Assembly: GCA_036346225.1 (NCBI GenBank)
Contig: JARFIW010001187.1
Coordinates: 372,001 to 436,000 of the forward strand
Length of the DNA: 64,000 nucleotides
Origin: Platerodrilus igneus
Taxonomy: Eukaryota > Arthropoda > Insecta > Coleoptera > Lycidae
Direction of reading: 5' to 3'
Below the pieces are notes generated by a model. The model did not search any database and had not been told where the DNA came from. It worked only from the letters and a program-made list of their open reading frames with translations. Numbering within the stretch: the stretch's first letter is position 1; each line of letters starts with the position of its first letter. A program made the position numbers and the translations under genes. This document shows, piece by piece, positions 33,880 through 46,331 of the stretch.

Positions 33880-35140
33880 CTACTTTAAATATTACCAAAT
33901 TATGCTCACACTGCTACAGCAAATAGTCCTATGATAAGTCTGTAAAACAAAAAATTAAAAGTCAGTCTTTCTTCCTTTTAATAATTTTGCAACACTAAAA
34001 GTCTACGTTTTAAGTCAATTTTCACTTTATAGTGGTGAATTTTTTTCTTCACTTGCCTCATTACTTAAGTAATATTATGTAATTTCTAAAAACCTAATGC
34101 ATATCATTTTGATAATTTTAGTTTTTAGTTTGTGTTAATATCTGTAAAATCAAAAGAATTAGATACATGTGCGCATAACTCGTTTTCCACTCAAAACAGT
34201 TCTGAAGAAAACTTACAATGGCAACAAAAGAAAAAGTATGACCCATAATTTTGAACTTGGCTAGTATTGGGAAGTAGCTGGTAAAAAAATTAGAAAGATC
34301 AAAAATGTTGGTCGGTCCTTTTTTATAAATAATTAAATTTGGTTTGAATTCGATCCTGTATCTTTTCTGTCAAGTATATTTCTTGAATTTGCATCCCTAA
34401 AAATTGAATTCCAGAGACATAAAATTGGTGCGTGTTAATCAAGTGCCCTAGAAACTGATTTTTGTTGCATTGTTGCAACCCTTAAAAAGTAAGCGGTTCG
34501 AGGAAGTTGGTCATTTTATTATGTAAACGGAAATCGAGTTCGTGCTACCTGCTCATACATAAACAATTTTTTGTGTATTGTGTTATTGAACAAATTGTTG
34601 CATAGTGGCATGTAAATAAAGTGAATTCATGCAGGTTCCGACAATTTTGGTATAATCATGCAAATTATAAATCTACAGTTTATCAAACATTGTTTATCTC
34701 ATATATTAAGATGCTACAAGGTATGTTAATTTTGTATGTTATAATTTAGCGACATCCTTAATGGTACTAACATTAACATTAACCCTTGGTTCGTATTTAG
34801 AAATTTTAAATGTAGAATCTTTGCGTTTTTACCTGTATTAGGAATAAACAAGTTTAGTAGTTGTATATCAAATAAGATTTTGTCGCATTGGTCGTGTCTC
34901 AGAGAGATGATGGATGTTGCGCACACAAATACAGTTTAGGTTGTTTTCATTCGTTGTAAAAGTACTTAATTGTAGAGTTGATTAGGAATGTACATTAATT
35001 ATTCGAATTGCGTTTAATTAGGTTAGATTGTATTTCTTGAGCATTATGTTTCGGATCGTAATACATAATTAATATATTTTCCATTACCTGGAAGTGGTTT
35101 TTATTGGTGTCTATTCAAAATGAGTGTTATAGTGGAAATG
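33880..35140. other. AT-rich sequence without recognised genes
   Basis: Could include the 5' LTR or leader of the BEL/Pao-type element at 35148, but no primer-binding site or paired LTR was seen. Confidence 0.35.
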
Positions 35141-35147
35141 CTCATTC

Positions 35148-35810
35148 ATGAAGCAAATAATCTCAAGTAGGTTGAATAGCATTTTCGATAAAATGCGAGA
35201 AGTTGAAAAGTCGGAAATTAATTGTTGTACTATTGAAGTATGGTTGAAGTCTGCAAAAGAAATAGAAGCAGATTTCAAATTTTTATGTCATGTGGCTTTG
35301 TTTGAAGAGTCGGATAAAGTCACAGAATTCGTTCTTTGAGAGCTGAAGTGGATAACCTCTTAAGAGAAATTAAGATTTTCGCAGTAAAATTTACAGCAGA
35401 ATTTCCTAAAGATAGTAAACCTAAGCATCTACATGAGCAACTAGTGAAAATCTCCCACTTCCTATTTTGAAAATTGTTCGTCAAGAAAAATTTCTGACTG
35501 GGAAGTATTTCATGCCGTTTCAAAAATTGGTAAATGACGATAATTTGTTACCTATTCAAAATCTTATGTATTTGGTGGATAATATTAATTCAAGTGCACA
35601 TGCCTTGATTAAACATATTCCTATCAAGAATGATTCGTATCAAAAGGCATATGACATTTTGCTAAAACGTTTTCAGATTATTAGCCACCACTTATTGGTG
35701 TACTCTTTAAAAATGTACAAATATTAATTTGGATAAGTCGCATACACAATCAAGATGTTTGTAAATTGTATTGATGAAAATTTCTTCGCAATGGAAAAAT
35801 TAGAAATCGA
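35148..35810 (+). pseudogene. BEL/Pao-type Gag remnant (DUF1759-like)
   Basis: The first part (35148-35336) has a Leu/Glu-rich N-terminus (RLNSIFDKMREVEKSEI). From 35467 the frame reads MPFQKLVNDDNLLPIQNLMY, LVDNINSSAHALIKHIPI and YQKAYDILLKRF, the core of the DUF1759 Gag domain in arthropod BEL/Pao elements (W-F-F, K-YL, A-LI, Y-A-L-RF). Stops at 35337 and 35724. Further down, a possible knuckle remnant lies near 35960. The catalytic pol region is missing between here and the integrase at 36280. Confidence 0.65.
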
Positions 35811-36078
35811 TTTGTGAGATTGTGCTCTCTTTAATCTGTTATCTAAGAAATTAGATGAACTTTAAAAAGGTTTGAATTGGAAAATAATGGGGAAATTCCT
35901 ACATTAAGAGATTTGAGAGGCTGTAGAAAGTGCAAAGTGCTATAAATCAGTGAAATCATTTCACTGCAGACATCATCAAAAACTTGCAAAAGTAGAAAAT
36001 TTGGTGCTTTAGATAATAGAAAATCTTCTAGTGTATCATCGCCTAGAAATTCATTTGTTACAACTTAGCAAGCATTTT

Positions 36079-36270
36079 TCACAAAAATATGCCCTCGTTC
36101 AGATGAGAAGTAAAATGGAGGTCCCATGTGTGAGTGTTGTCACGCACTTTAAAAATTCCTACCTTGCTTGGAACAGCAAGGGTTCGGCAAAATTCAAAAT
36201 TTTTCTGGTAAAAAAACTCGCTTCCTGGCAAATGTAGTACCTTCGGGTGGAGCATTGGAAAATCACATGT
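36079..36270 (+). repeat. tRNA-derived SINE-1, 5'-truncated copy
   Basis: Reverse complement of the body and tail of the copy at 23737: AAAATGGAGGTCCCATGTG, GTGTTGTCACGCACTTTAAA, GGAGCATTGGAAAATCACAT. It starts inside the element, just after the tRNA-like head, as LINE-mobilised elements commonly do. It interrupts the BEL/Gypsy remnant. Its sense strand is plus, opposite to the other three copies. Confidence 0.8.
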
Positions 36271-36279
36271 AGGTCCATT

Positions 36280-36980
36280 CTTAAAAGTAGCTCTGGAGAT
36301 AAGTATATTCTTGTTGTCACAGACACTTCGTAAGTTTGCACTCATTTTTGCATTAAGAAATGCAACGGCCCAAGCCATTACTAGAGCAATTAAAGATAAC
36401 ATCTCTATGTTATTTGGCGTTCCTACCATTATAAAATGCGACATTGATATCCAATATAAAAGTAAACAATTTCAAATTTTATGCAAAAACTTTCGTGTGA
36501 AAATTGTTTTTAATCTCGTGTATTCATCTCATTGTAACCCCACAGAGAGAGTGAATAGAGTAATTAAAACTATGATTACAGCATATATTAAAGATAACTA
36601 TACGAAATGATATGATAATTTGTCTAAATTAGCATGTGCAATTCGTAATGCAAGACATGAAGTGACTGACCAGACCAGTCACCATATTTTATTAATTATG
36701 GATATAATATGATTGTCCATGGTAAGGAATACAAATATAAATATCAAAATACTGATAATGTCGGAGAAGAGTCTGACAAAATTAGTACATCAAGATTGGA
36801 AGCTTTGCAAAAACTTCGTGATTGGGTTCATAGTCATCTTAAAAGTGTTCAAGTGTCTTCTAGTAAGCAGTACTTACGTCGTTGCAATGTTATTTATAAT
36901 TCAGGTGATATGGTTTGGAAGAAAAACCACATTATATCAGACAAAGCTAGTTATGTGGCTTCAAAATTATAGCTAGTAAG
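36280..36980 (+). pseudogene. Retrotransposon integrase remnant (Gypsy-like)
   Basis: Joined frames: ILVVTDTS at about 36306-36330 (first Asp), then after a shift KFALIFALRNATAQAITRAI, ISMLFGVPTIIKCDIDIQ (second Asp; the usual N-G after it is changed), VYSSHCNPTERVNRVIKTMI (catalytic Glu), ACAIRNARHEVTDQ, and the C-terminal part with LEALQKLRDWVHSHLKS and VIYNSGDMVWKK. Length and order match a Gypsy integrase core plus C-terminal domain. With a BEL-type Gag upstream it forms either a chimera or two adjacent remnants. Confidence 0.75.
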
Positions 36981-37364
36981 TTTGTTGGTCCATTTCGGAT
37001 TAGAAATAGCAAGGCTCACAATAACATCTCTTTTTAAAATAGTGACTTTGGTCGCTATTCCCAATATGAAAAAAGTGAACAAATAGTGACCATTTCACTC
37101 AGAAGTGTGGTTGTTGATGATATAACGATTGCCGAGCTGAAGTAAATAAGCAAATAAAGTAAAAAAACATTTCTTGTTAAAAACTTACATAAAACTACAG
37201 AGTTAAAAAAAGAGTATTACAGTACTGCAATGGCAACAAATACTTTTTATTGTAAACTTTTGAACCATCATTGAATCACTTTTTAAGTTTTTTGTTACAT
37301 AGTTATTCATTGTATTCAACTCTCCTTGGCGTTTTATAATGTTAGTTTGTAGGGTAATAATTTT

Positions 37365-38420
37365 TTAATACACTTGTTCCTCTTTAGAGGTAATTTTGTT
37401 TGCACTATCTAATAATATCTGTGCAACAAACACTTCAGCAAAATTCCTTTGCTTTATTGCAGATTTTAATTTGTCTGTTGCATCTCGGACTAACTGTGTC
37501 GATAATTTGTAAGTTTCTTTCTTTTGAGCACTCATATCACGTAACTCTTTAGCCATATTAGCAATCATAGTTTTATTTTTCTTGCACCTTCCTTTCTCGT
37601 TCTTTAAGTAATTTAGCTTCTTGTTCAGATATGATTCGATAATGTCTCTCCATAACCATGGACCAAAAAACAAGTTTCTAAGCATACATTAACTACTTCC
37701 GACAACTTATGTGAAAAATATCTGACACTTATGTGCAATTGCTTTAAACTCTCAGAGTTGGTAGTTTCGTCAAATTGAATTGTGTAAAAACTATTGCCTA
37801 TATCTTTAAATATATCTTTTTACAGTATGGGTTTAATGTGTGTTCAATGATGTACCTTATTTTTGAAGACGATAACGAAAAATTGGCAGGTATGACACCC
37901 TCATCAGGTATAATACTTTTCAAAAACGAAGATAAACCTTTACACGACTCAACACTCCAGTTTGCACCAACTATTTGAAGACACGATTGCAATTCTAGCT
38001 TAGTTGCTCTGTCTCTTGTCGAAATAAGTTAAAATTATGATGCTTTTGGAGTTTTTAATTGATCCTGTGATCCGATCAATCCTAAATTAAAAATGAGCTC
38101 CTAAGATTAAAAGAACTACATTAACAAAGCTGCAGGGTGTTCTTCAATGTTGTCTACTTCTACCTTCAGTAACTAGATTTCTAACTGCATTGGGTTCAAC
38201 TTTGAATTCACTAATTGCAAATGCTGATATCAATTGGCATGTTGATTTAATTTAATAAATCCATATGAAATACTAAATGTTTTATTGCACACTAGGTAAA
38301 ACGCTTTCGTATCATCATATTTCTTATCCCACTTAGAAATGGTGTGACCATCAATATCCTTTTTATTTAACCACTCGTTTACAAACTTACATTTTCCCAT
38401 TTTAAACTCACTGTGCCTAT
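37365..38420 (-). pseudogene. hAT-like transposase with N-terminal zinc-finger-like domain
   Basis: Minus-strand order: MGKCKFVNEWLNKKDIDG, SKWDKKYDDTKAFYLVCNKT and IKLNQHAN (38400-38230; only part of the C/H ligand set is kept), RDRATKLELQSCLQIVGA, SCKGLSSFLKSIIPDEG, NFSLSSSKIRYIIEHTLNPY (about 38010-37820), GNSFYTIQFDETTNSESLKQ (about 37800-37740; the Asp of FDETTN is the likely first catalytic residue), SVRYFSHKLSEVVN, then a coiled-coil-like Lys/Glu-rich end (37620-37370, TQLVRDATDKLKSAIKQ). The block order resembles the ZBED/hAT-like families common in insects. The middle and the dimerisation domain are missing, with several shifts. Confidence 0.65.
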
Positions 38421-38454
38421 GCAACGCAATGTTTATCAAACAAACGAAACTCAC

Positions 38455-39281
38455 CCAATAAACAATTTAACTTCAGATTTAATTTACCATAATTAAACAC
38501 ACCGTTTTTAAATGAGATTTGATCAATTAAAATAATGCGTATCACAGCAGTCATATCTTTATAGTGCGTGTGCGTTTAATGGACAGATACTGAGATACCA
38601 CTCCTCTCATAAATGAACGCGAAGTTTAAATAAAAAATTCGCATTGGTCGGTCGGGATCATATATTATAACCACATAATACATTTTGAATTGTTATCCTT
38701 CTGTTTATTGAATCTGTTCATTAAACGTGCTATATTAAAGTTTCATATAACATTAGCAAATAAGGGAGAATATCTGGCAATAACGCTGTTTCTTCACTTA
38801 CGCATCGTCTTGTTGATGCCGGTGGCGACGTTTGTTATGTATAGTTATATTATACAATTACGTTACGTTTATTTAATTTTCAATTAATTATTTGTCATTC
38901 TTATAAATGGATCGTTAATTTTCTTTTTCTGGCGAAAATTATAATTTATTTTCTGTGGAATTAAAAATTACATTGTATTTCTGGCGAGAGTGGAGAACAG
39001 TTGAAAAAAGCGACGTTAGTGAGCAAAATTTATAATTAGCGAGTTTTAGCGAGTTTACAATGGTTTTAGTATACTAGTTGTTAAAAAATCGACTATTTGT
39101 GAGGCCTGAATAGGATTAGATCGGTAACTTATGAGTTAGAGGACAGTAATAGCAAGTCCATTGGGTTCCATCATGTCAAGGATCTCAAACCTCATATGGG
39201 GGTTGATGATGATCTGAATAGTGACTAATTATGCCTACTAGTGTCAAAAAGAAACTTTTGACAAGTGGAGGAGAAGTGATG
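38455..39281. other. AT-rich sequence, possibly the 5' side of the hAT-like element
   Basis: Near 39035-39060 TTAGCGAGTTTTAGCGAGTTTA repeats GCGAG words, which on the minus strand look like the subterminal repeats of some hAT-like elements. No terminal inverted repeat could be confirmed. Confidence 0.3.
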
Positions 39282-41310
39282 TGTTACAGATTTATTTTTC
39301 AGTTGGAGCTTTGTATTAAATTTTCAAGTTTATTTAAAGAGAATTCTACTCTTTATTTTATTCTATATGGGTTCTTACAGTTTACTAGTCAATAATTATG
39401 TTGTTCATCCGCACGGTCAGTAACTTCGATCATGGTTTGAATATTTAGTAATCCTGTTATTTTTCAGTTCTCTTGTATTTATTATGCATTAGCATTGCAT
39501 GTGAGTTTTAATTTAAGAAATTGTTTATCCGAGTTATTTGATGTTTTCATCATGTTAGTTGACGAATTTATTGTACAGATTATTGTAACATGTACACAAG
39601 TATTAGTAATTCATACCTATCACTGGGTTTTAAAGCGTTTAAGTGTCGTTACATTCTCGTATCTGTGCCACTGGTAGTCTATGACCTAGTCTGCGCTTGC
39701 ATTTCCATGCTAGTGACTTTCTGGTTTTGTAGTGCAATCTTAACCTATTTCAAATCACTTTGGGTGTGGTTGTAACTTCATGTGGTGTCAACTGCCAATT
39801 GGTAAAAATAACCTGAAAATCAGTTTTTACAAAGATTCTTTCAAGTCTCATGTAAGATTGACTGTGTCAACGAACCGTCCAGAGTGGTGTAGGTCTAGTG
39901 GAGCTTTAAGGCCATTGATTGTGGCATTTCCGTTTGGAATTCTTCCATTACTACCTTATTTAATTGCTGATTCCATGTTGGATGTGCTGAAGTGACATGG
40001 TGGATCTGGATATTTGGACTCTGGAATCTTGGTAGATGTCATTACTCTGGTGACGCCATCGTCCATATCCATATTTGTCAGCTGCTATTTGTATTCTTGG
40101 GTGCAGTCCTAAGTAAGATTGGTTGAAATTGGAATGAAAAGGATTCCCATAGTCATTCTTGCAGATTATGGTGTGATCTGTCGAACAGTATTTCATTTCA
40201 TTGATAAATGAGGTCATACAAGGAACTACAGCAGCAAATGTGAAAGTAACAGGGACAGGAGCTGCAAACAGATCGATGAAAGGATCTGTGAAAAGATCCA
40301 CGAAAAGATCGACGAACGGAGGGACCTTTGAAAAGATGCCCAGAGCTGTCGATAAAACCTAATAACACAAGCGCTTAAACGCAAAATACAGCATCAGAAT
40401 GTTAATCATAAATAATTAGCTTTGGTATTAATATTTGGTGTACTAACCTGACTTCAAGTTTTACTTTAAACTAGAATATTAAGTAAAATTACCTTTATCC
40501 CCTCTGCACCCAAGAATTCAAATAGCAGCTGACAAATATGAATATGAACGATGGTGTCACAAGAGTAATGACATCCACCAAGATTCCACAGTCCAAATAT
40601 CCAGATCCACCATGTAACTTCAGCACATCCAACACGGAATCAGCAATTAAATAAGGTAGTAATGGAAGAATCCCAAACGAAAATGCCACAATCAATGGCC
40701 TTAAAGCTCCACTAGACCTACACCACTCTGAACGGTTCGTTGACACAGTCAATCTTACGTAAGACTTGAAAGAATCTTAGTAAAACCTGAATTTCAGGGT
40801 ATTTTAACCAATTCACATTTGACACCACATGAAGTTACAACCACACCCAAAGCGATTTGAAAAAGGTTAAGATTGCACTACAAAACTAGAAAGTCGCTAA
40901 TGGAAATGCAAGGACAGACTAGGTCAAACAAGACGAGTGGTGCACATATGAGAATATAACGACGCCTAAATGCTTTAAAATGCAGTTATAGTTAAGCATT
41001 ACATATTACAATAATCTATACAATTATTCTTCGACTAACAATGAATAAATCAAATAACTCAAATAAACAAATTCTTAAGTTAAAACTCACACGCAACACT
41101 AATGCATAATATTACAAGAACAGAAAATAACATGATTACCAAATATTCAAACTATGATCGAAGTTACTGACATCCGCGTTGATGAACAACATAATCATCG
41201 ACTAATAAACTGTAAAAACCCGTATAGAATAAAATAAAAAATAGAATTCTCTTCAAATAGAGTTGCAATTTTAATACAAAGCTCTAACTCAAAAATAAAC
41301 CTGTAACAGA
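39282..41310. repeat. Large inverted repeat, arms about 830 bp, spacer about 380 bp
   Basis: The left arm 39282-40112 and right arm 40495-41310 are reverse complements. The outer ends read TGTTACAGATTTATTTTTCA and CTGTAACA; the inner ends both read TTCTTGGGTGCA. Identity is roughly 95% near 39870-40000 and lower (about 88%) in the outer halves. The arms run from TG to CA. The spacer contains short GATCxAyGAA-like repeats (40270-40320). No transposase is visible inside. This could be a foldback-type element, a long-TIR non-autonomous element, or an inverted duplication. Confidence 0.85.
39870..40110 (+). pseudogene. Hydrophobic open frame in the left arm of the inverted repeat
   Basis: The left arm encodes LTVSTNRPEWCRSSGALRP, LIVAFPFGILPLLPYLIADS, MLDVLK, a TGA stop, then HGGSGYLDSGILVDVITLV. 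The right arm (40752-40495, minus) encodes the same series without the stop: MTVSTNRSEWCRSS, LIADSVLDVLKLHGG and VSCYLNSWVQRG. The protein would be strongly hydrophobic. I do not recognise it. Conservation between arms may simply reflect the recent age of the inner part of the repeat. Confidence 0.3.
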
Positions 41311-41740
41311 GTTCATTGAAATTTGTTATGTAAACGGAAATTTGCTTATATTAACCTATATCATTATACAATATTATTACATATTAATACATGTATCACA
41401 ATTTCTAGTACTCACAAGGTGACATCGTTGATGGACTGAACATCTATAAAACCATTTTAAACCGCATCTTTTTCTTATTTCATATTACACGATGGATATA
41501 CAGTGAATGCTCCAGTTAGCCGTCCAGTTCCATTTGTCGTCCAGTTCTAACATCTTACAAGGGAAGACGTAAATTTAAAAACACATTATTGTTTAAAAAC
41601 TTCCCTGTTCTTGCCCGTCCTTTGCGCACAAATATAAGTCACACCATAGCAGCAGAAAGCATAACTAGTACCATTTCGTAACGAAGGGCCAGACTAATTT
41701 GAAACGGTAGGGAAAACTTTAAAAAGCAGTGTCAAAGAAA
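41311..41740. other. AT-rich sequence without recognised genes
   Basis: Nothing named between the inverted repeat and the pogo-like remnant. Confidence 0.4.
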
Positions 41741-41749
41741 CTTTCTTTA

Positions 41750-43078
41750 AAAATAGCAAAACTGGTGAAAAGTGGTACAGAAACAACATCCGAAAATTTT
41801 AATTAGAGAGGCAGAAGAGGTAAATAAGGCCCGTGCCATTATTACTGAAGAATTTATACGACGATGTTGTTCAGAACTTAAGGTGTATTTAGAAGAACAT
41901 AATTTGATAGATATTTTGAAGATCTTCAAAGAATATTGAATGGAGATGAGACAGAATTTGTAGTGTCCTAAAATGGGAAAAGTGCTAGCTCCCAAAGGAT
42001 TTATGAATTCGTATATGGTCAACGTTGGAAATGAAAAGGAATTACAGTTTTAGTAGTTTTTAATGCAGCTGGGATAAATGTCCACCGCTTGTCATTTTCT
42101 CCTGTATTAGACCACCTAAAGTTGTCGTCCATTCCAGAACACTGGGTGCTTTGTAAATCTGACCCAAGGGTGGATGCAATCAAGTGTATGTTGTGAATGA
42201 ACTAGATAAGTGGATAACAGAAAACAAAATTAAGAGGTCCATTATTCTATTTATTGATGGCCACAAATAACACATGACAATGGCACTAAGTAAAGAAAGC
42301 AAAAAAGAAATATTAGTATTGTATGTGTTGCCGCCCAATACTACCCACTTGTTTCGACCAGTTAATGTTAGCGCCTTCCGATCTGTGAAATAAGAGTGGA
42401 AAAATACAGTCAGGAAGTGGCAAAAAACAGATCAGAGAACGTCAAATGTACAGTAAGTAAAACCAATTTTTGCAACTACCGTGTGAATCATTGGAAAGCA
42501 CAAATATGCAAAGTTCCGCCATAAGTAAATTCTGGAAGTGTGGATTATATCCACTTAATCCCAATAGTAATGATTATACTAAATGTGTATAAAATCAAAT
42601 GGAAAACATGCAACTACAACACCTTGCTTAAGGAAAAAGATAACATCACAGGAAGAATTAAAAGTTGATGATATTAGTTCTGCAAGTTCTAACGTTTATT
42701 CAAAATTCACTTGAAGGCTATGGCATTAACGTTAAAGTAATTTTAGACGACATAAAACAATTGGGAAATATCAAAGTACAACACGCAGAACATAGCGCAA
42801 TAGAATACCCAGAAAATGATAGTATCTTAATTAGTAATTTAGAAGTAATAGACATGGAACAATCACTCGGTGTATCTCCAAAAAATATGGACAGTGTAAA
42901 GCCTCTTGTAGAAATGGGGATTATTTTACCTATGGCTAAATTCAAAATAATATCAGATATTAAAATAAAATGTTCTGATTCAATGTGGGATACGGTGGTA
43001 ACCAGTGACGAGTGCAAAACAACTACAAATAACACCACAATTGGTGCAGAAGATTTCCCCAAAGAATACGATAAATGA
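41750..43078 (+). pseudogene. pogo/Tigger-like transposase, DDE_1 domain remnant
   Basis: Plus-strand frames: RILNGDETEFVV at about 41935-41970 (first catalytic Asp in GDET), KMGKVLAPKGFMNSYMVNVG (41972-42030), VLDHLKLSSIPEHWVL-like, then LDKWITENKIKRSIILFIDG (42203-42260; second Asp in IDGH), LYVLPPNTTHLFRPVNVSAF (42320-42380), VKEWKNTVRKWQK, and KFWKCGLYPLNPNSNDY near 42525. The 42665-43078 frame then gives an acidic, Ile-rich tail. This block order is typical of Tigger/Jerky-type transposases. Stops at 42030, 42045, 42267, 42392 and others show it is dead. The N-terminal DNA-binding domain is not recognisable. Confidence 0.75.
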
Positions 43079-43079
43079 G

Positions 43080-44415
43080 GATCTAAACTTAATGTTTGTA
43101 AAAGAAAAGCCTTGTAACAGATTTTATTTCTGTTACTAAAATAATTTCAATGTATATTCCTATTGCGTTTAATGTTCTTTTGAAGTAGGCATTTCTACTT
43201 GCGATATGTTGTTTGGGTGGCCATATTCCCAGGCCTTTTGTGTATTGCAGTTGCAGATAATTAATTTGTTAGCAATTTGCCGCGGTTTTGATTTCAAAGC
43301 CGTCGAATTTTCTGATTGGTTGGAGTAGATCTGCCCACCATATTTAATCTTGTTTTCAACCTTTTGGACTGGTAAAATTGTCATTGTTATATCAGGCCTT
43401 TGTGTGAGAACAAGTCTTGATTGTTAGTCTAAAATTTCTGCAAGTTCAGATAATTTTATGTGGGTTTTGCCTAGTTAGAGGGTAAATGTTTCTTATTTAA
43501 AAATAATTATTACTAATTATTTATCCCATTCGTAATTTCCTGATTGGGTATTTCAATTTTTAGTAAACCGAAAAGACGCAAAAGAAAAAGAGAGCAACCA
43601 ACTTATATGTTGAAGTTAATAAGCTTTACGAAATAAAATATATCATGTTTAATCCTAATTATTAGTATGGAAGTTCGTCCTTCGATTTGTTATATTGGAT
43701 TTATCATTTGCAGTCAATATTGATTGTTTTGAGAAAAGTATAAGTTTTTCATACAATGAAAGCATGTTCGTATGCTGCAGATGTTACGAAACCAGATTCA
43801 TGTTATCAAAAGCCCTTCAGCGGGATATGGCGTGAATACTATGGATTTTCAAGTCAACAATACCAAGGTCAGATCTTTAATTATTTTCTAGTTATTTTCA
43901 ATAATTAATAAATCTAAAAAAAATTCAACTGGTTGGATACTCGATGCTAGCTGTTGCAATAATGTTTTCCATCATAACCAAGACATATACTTTAGCCAGT
44001 AAGATCATTTCTAATAATTAGAATATAATAATTGAATTTTAGATTAAAAGTGTTAGTACGATTTTGCCACGAGCTCGTTGTAGAACTGTAGGAGTAATTT
44101 AATTGAAGCACTTAATAATTCATGGGAATATAAAATCCATGCGCGGATTAAGCGCTCAATTGTAATTATTGCTTTCAATTTAATGAATTATATTGATTTC
44201 TACTTGATTCCATTTTATTGAAAATTCTTACAACAGTTTTTTTTTAGCTTGTTTGAGAAAGAGGCATTTTTCTATTCATTAATGAGGAGGCCAAATAGCT
44301 ACACTTAGATGTTTTTACATGTGCAAAGGTCACGGACGCTTGTATTATGTGAAACTATGGCCAGCAGTTTCGAAACCAGTTTTTAAATTCCTTTGGCCAC
44401 CAATTTAAAATTACA
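43080..44415. other. Other sequence between parts of the pogo-like element
   Basis: Holds a 71-codon minus-strand frame (43169-43384) I do not recognise, and AT-rich sequence. It may be a later insertion, since coding that looks like a Tigger C-terminus resumes at 44420. Confidence 0.4.
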
Positions 44416-44419
44416 AGAA

Positions 44420-44655
44420 ACTTGTTCAAAGAAAGAACAGCCTTCATTAGCAGAGTCATTTAGAAAACATTTAATTTTTCCGGAACTCATTAAAAAGGTA
44501 ACAATTCACGATTAAAAGAAACATTACTAGTGTAATTTTATCAAAAGCTTGGAGACAATATTATATACAAAAGAAAATATCAAACAAGCAAATGTGAAAG
44601 TTGTGCAAAAAGAAAAGAAGAAAGAGCACAAAAGAAACAAGTCAAAGTGTTAAAT
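44420..44655 (+). pseudogene. Possible C-terminal tail of a Tigger-like transposase
   Basis: Frames read NSLAESFRKHLIFPE-like (44437-44490), then KKVTIHD, a SKAWRQYYIQKK-like segment (44552-44580) and a Lys/Glu-rich end with KEKKKEHKRNK (44600-44645). A short hydrophobic/Pro stretch followed by a W and a charged tail is what follows the DDE_1 domain in these transposases. Weak on its own; the element at 41750 in the same orientation supports it. Confidence 0.4.
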
Positions 44656-44712
44656 CGGAAGTTTAAAACGAGTCCAATAACAAAGAAAATATGTCTTGTA
44701 AAACCATTTCCC

Positions 44713-46331
44713 ATTTCAAATGGATCTGCACCTTCAAGAAGTTCTAGAATGCTAGAACAGGTAAAATGGCTTGCGTGTTCTAATGAGTTAAAGAGCCAAA
44801 CTACAGGTCCAACCGAAGTAGTAGGGTCGTTAGTGAGGAACCAGACTAAGACAGGTCCCCGAAAGAGGGCAGCGGCTCTATCGGTACTTACATTGGCACA
44901 GACTATTGGGGTTGGTATGGCAGTCTAAGACACACTACCGCAATGTGGAAGGCAACGGGAAATCACCACATTACCTCCAAGTGCACAGCGTACCTAAATT
45001 ATAATAAAATGATGGCATTCTCTGGAGTACAAGATTCCGGAGTTAAAATAGTCCCCCATTCGGATCTCCGAGAGGGACTACTTCAGAGGATGCGATCGGA
45101 AAGTTCAGAATAAGAGTCGGGAACGTTTTGCAAGTCGGAGCGCGGAATGTTTGAAACATGAAGCAAGTGGGTAAGCTAGAGAACCTAAAAATCGAAATAA
45201 ATAGGTTAGCACTAGACATAGTAGAGATCAGCGAAGTTCTGTGGCCAGAGGCGGGGAATTTTTGGAGTGGAGGCTTCAGGGTTATTCATACAGGAGCAGA
45301 GGAAAGAAATGCGGGTGTGGAATAGTTATGCAGAAAAAAATAGGTCACTGTAAAAAATTACTTACGAACGAACGAAAGAGGCACAAGAAACAACATGGGA
45401 AATAGGTTGGTAGAATTTTGCAACAAAAACAATTTAATCATCACAAACACATTATTTCAACATCATGCTAGAAGACGATATACGTGAAAGATGCCAGGAG
45501 ATATAGGAAGATATCAAATAGATTAATTCTTGTAAGCAACGGTTTAGGAATCAAGTAAAAGACTGTGGAAGCTACCCAGAAGCAGATATAGACATGACCA
45601 TAACATTGTAATTATGAAGGCAGCACTTAAATTTAAAAATTTGAAAAAAGAAACAGAAAAGGCACTTTTACTTTGAGAAACTAAAAGATAAAGATATTCA
45701 AGAAAGATTCGAAAAAAAGTCAAATGAATGTTGAAAGATATCGGAAAATATCTGATACTAAGGAAGTAGAAACAGAATGGAATAACATTAAATCCAGCCA
45801 GAGATATTCTGGAGTATACCCAAAAAGAAAATAAAAAACCATGGATAACAAAGGATATCCTGAATTTAATAGAGACGAAGATACAAAAATAAATCAGACG
45901 AAACAGAACACCAGACATACAAAGCCATAAAATAAGAAATTATTCGCAAATGCAGAAAAGCTAAAGAATAATGGATTGATGAAAGTGCAAAGAGGTACAA
46001 ACTAAGATGGAAGTAGGAAATGAAGCATACAAACTAATTAGAATCAATTTTAGGGATATAAAACCATATAGCAAAAATATAAGGGACGTGGGAGGAAACG
46101 TAATTATAGAAAATGGGTAGATAACAAGAATATATAGGAAATTTATATGCATGAGAGGAACTAACTGCATTAGAACAGGAATCAGACATTGAAAATGATG
46201 ACTTGAAATATCCTATACTTAGACATGAGTTTGAATTAGCATTAAAGAGTCTGAAAAATGGTAGAGCGACGGGTACAGAAACTCTAAAAGTCGCTGGACA
46301 AGCAGTAACAGAACGTCTCTTCCAACTTGTG

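Noticed and set aside
41747..42022. 91-codon minus-strand frame
   Set aside because: Antisense shadow of the pogo-like transposase remnant on the plus strand.
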